This document shows positions 62,368 to 64,000 of a stretch of DNA of 64,000 bases, piece after piece. Source of the stretch: Streptomyces sp. NBC_00154 (GTDB taxonomy: Bacteria > Actinomycetota > Actinomycetes > Streptomycetales > Streptomycetaceae); contig NZ_JAPEMI010000001.1 in NCBI RefSeq assembly GCF_026342835.1, positions 3,354,501 through 3,418,500 on the forward strand. Reading direction: 5' to 3'. The position numbers and the translations under genes are program-made. The stretch's first letter is position 1; each line of letters begins with the position of its first letter. The notes under the pieces were generated by a model. It had not been told where the DNA came from. It saw only the letters and a list, made by a program, of their open reading frames with translations, and did no database searches.

Positions 62368-63360
62368 ATGACCTCCACACCTCTCATATCCCCGGCGTCC
62401 CCCGCGCTGCCCGCCGGCCCCGCCCTTCCCGTTCTGGCCGAGGTCGTGCGGTCCGGCTTCGTGGAGGGCCACCACCGGGGCTCCCTGGTCGTGCTGGCAG
62501 CGGACGGCAGTGTGGAGCGGACCCTCGGAGACCCGGACGCGCCGGTCTTCCCCCGCTCCTCCAACAAGCCGATGCAGGCCGCCGCCGTGCTGCGGGCCGG
62601 GCTCGACCTCTCCGGGGAGCGGCTGGCGCTGGCCGCCGCGAGCCACTCGGGCGAGGTGTTCCACCTCGACCTCGTACGCAAGATGCTGGCCGAGCACGGA
62701 CTGACGCCCGAGGATCTGCAGACCCCGCCCGATCTGCCGCTGGACCCGGCGGAGGCGGAGACGTATCTCGCCGCGGGCCAGGTCCGCGAGCGGATCACCA
62801 TGAACTGCTCCGGCAAGCACGCCGCCATGCTCGCGGTGTGCGCACTCAACGGCTGGGACCGGGCGACCTATCTGAACCCGGCGCACCCGCTCCAGCAGCT
62901 GATCCACCAGGTGGTCGAGGAGGCGGCGGGCGAACCTGTCGCGGCGGTCGGTACGGACGGCTGCGGGGCGCCGCTGATGGCGATCAGCCTGGTGGGTCTG
63001 GCGCGGGCGTTCCGCTCGTTCGTGCGGGCGGAGGAGGGCACCGCGGAGCGCCGGGTGGCGGACGCGATGCGCGCCCACCCGGAGTACGTCGCGGGCACCC
63101 GGCGGCCCGACACCTGGCTGATGCGCGAGGTGCCGGGCACGCTCTCCAAGATGGGCGCGGAGGCGGTCCAGGCGGTGGCGCTGCCGGACGGCCGGGCGCT
63201 GGCATTCAAGATCACCGACGGCGGGGGCCGGGCACTCGGTCCGGTGCTGGCCAGGGCGCTGGAACTGCTCGGCATCGACGGTCCGGTCGTGGACCGGATC
63301 GGACGGGCGCCGCTGCTGGGCGGCAGCGCGGAGGTGGGCGAGATCCGGGCGGCTTTCTGA
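62368..63360 (+). CDS. L-asparaginase II-type protein
   Basis: A 330-residue protein of the pfam06089 asparaginase family: EVVRSGFVEGHHRGSLVVL at the start, SSNKPMQAAAVLRAG, SHSGEVFHLDLVRKML and MNCSGKHAAMLAVC, the last two holding conserved Ser, Lys and His residues. It is cytoplasmic and unrelated to the classical bacterial asparaginases. A terminator hairpin ends just 11 bp before the ATG, so its promoter must overlap that hairpin or transcription must read through. Confidence 0.9.
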   Translation: MTSTPLISPASPALPAGPALPVLAEVVRSGFVEGHHRGSLVVLAADGSVERTLGDPDAPVFPRSSNKPMQAAAVLRAGLDLSGERLALAAASHSGEVFHLDLVRKMLAEHGLTPEDLQTPPDLPLDPAEAETYLAAGQVRERITMNCSGKHAAMLAVCALNGWDRATYLNPAHPLQQLIHQVVEEAAGEPVAAVGTDGCGAPLMAISLVGLARAFRSFVRAEEGTAERRVADAMRAHPEYVAGTRRPDTWLMREVPGTLSKMGAEAVQAVALPDGRALAFKITDGGGRALGPVLARALELLGIDGPVVDRIGRAPLLGGSAEVGEIRAAF

Positions 63361-63422
63361 CCGGCTCCGTGGCAGCGGAAAACCGGGCGACATTCCACGG
63401 ACCGCATGCCTAGCGTGGGGGC

Positions 63423-64000
63423 ATGAGCCTTGAGGTCCGCCCCGTCACCGCATCGGAGTTCCCCGGCTGGCTGCGCGCCGTGAACACCGGCTTTCTGCGC
63501 CCGCCGACGGTGACGGAGGGGGAGGTCGCGAGCCGCCTCCCGCACATGGATCTGGCCCGGACCCGAGGGGTGTTCGACGCCGGCCGCTGTGTGGCGACGT
63601 TCCGCTCGTTCGCGCAGGAGCTGACGATGGTCGGCGGCGCCAGGGTGCCGTCCGACGCGGTCACCAACGTCACGGTGTCGCCCACGCATCGTCGGCGCGG
63701 GCTGCTCAGCCGGATGATGGCCACGGACCTGGCGGCGGCCAAGGACCGCGGTGACGTGGTCGCCACGCTGATCGCCGCCGAGTACCCGATCTACGGGCGG
63801 TACGGGTTCGGCCCGGCCGCCTGGACCACCGAGTGGGAGATCGACGTCCCCCGGGCGGGCCTGGACCCGCGCTGGTCTGGCCCGTCCGCTGCGGACGGCG
63901 GCGGCCGGATCGACCTGGTGGACGGCGCGGAGGTACGCAAACTCGGCCCGGCCCTGCACGACCGGCTGCGGGCCCGGCAGCACGGCGTGGTCAGCCGTGG
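63423..64000 (+). CDS. Eis-like GNAT acetyltransferase (partial, runs off right edge)
   Basis: About 192 residues are visible from the ATG at 63423: [17 protein letters not shown], then [22 protein letters not shown] with the acetyl-CoA loop R-R-x-G-L, and [18 protein letters not shown], which are signatures of Eis-type acetyltransferases. These hexameric enzymes acetylate aminoglycosides or lysine side chains. The reading frame is open to the window edge, so the sterol-carrier-like C-terminal domain is outside. Confidence 0.88.
   Translation, partial: MSLEVRPVTASEFPGWLRAVNTGFLRPPTVTEGEVASRLPHMDLARTRGVFDAGRCVATFRSFAQELTMVGGARVPSDAVTNVTVSPTHRRRGLLSRMMATDLAAAKDRGDVVATLIAAEYPIYGRYGFGPAAWTTEWEIDVPRAGLDPRWSGPSAADGGGRIDLVDGAEVRKLGPALHDRLRARQHGVVSR

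Overview
This is a 64 kb piece of a Streptomyces chromosome (or that of a very close relative). Base composition is very high in G+C, and most real genes use G or C at third positions. Several genes are recognisable as Streptomyces regulators or enzymes: GlnR, the nickel regulator Nur, the anti-WhiG factor RsiG, RppA, mycothiol synthase MshD, and DUF397/XRE pairs. From about 26 kb rightwards the order (csoR, DUF47-pit, pstBACS, NUDIX-CHAD-ppk, ABC/GntR, mshD, 5'-nucleotidase, kinase/regulator/protease, LacI, glnR, sulfurtransferase, nur, ygfZ, rsiG) matches, from memory, the conserved core around SCO4136-SCO4185 of S. coelicolor. All functions here are read from sequence; no search was run.

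Left part (1-5.5 kb): a minus-strand operon of type IV secretion-like proteins. It holds a VirB4-like ATPase running off the window, an SCO6880-family protein, a TrbL/VirB6-like membrane protein, a single-span VirB8-like protein and a small two-span protein. No relaxase is visible. A matching cell-wall hydrolase (lytic transglycosylase plus NlpC/P60) lies at 20.9 kb, separated from the operon by an accessory segment.

Accessory segment (5.8-20.8 kb): a DUF402 protein; an XRE/DUF397/DUF397 cluster divergent from an RsbW-like ATPase; a sortase-anchored LAETG surface protein; a DUF4328 membrane protein; a pigment cluster (type III polyketide synthase RppA, CYP158-like P450, secreted DUF1259 protein); and the most unusual locus of the window. 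That locus is a tandem pair of DUF1023 alpha/beta-hydrolase plus lipoprotein cassettes. The first hydrolase follows a small helical WXG100-like gene. The second carries four membrane spans and a canonical prepilin motif in front of its hydrolase domain. Both hydrolases carry TTA codons.

Middle (22-44 kb): PAP2 phosphatase, a secreted FAD oxidoreductase, small lipoproteins, CsoR with its operator, and a phosphate and polyphosphate block (Pit with its DUF47 partner, PstSCAB with PHO boxes, NUDIX, CHAD, PPK). Then come an ABC transporter with a YtrA-type GntR regulator, MshD, a secreted 5'-nucleotidase, a DUF302 protein, and a broken phosphatidylinositol phospholipase C gene with hairpin-rich DNA in its gap.

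Right part (44-64 kb): a sensor kinase, response regulator, 51-residue peptide and HtrA-like protease set; a LacI regulator; GlnR; an alpha/beta hydrolase; MoaD; an LmeA-like protein; a sulfur block (cysteine-containing leader peptide, thiosulfate sulfurtransferase, DUF1416, DsrE); three overlapping paralogous membrane-anchored proteins; nitrobindin; Nur; YgfZ; Dtd; RsiG with two intact c-di-GMP motifs; an asparaginase; and a partial Eis-like acetyltransferase.
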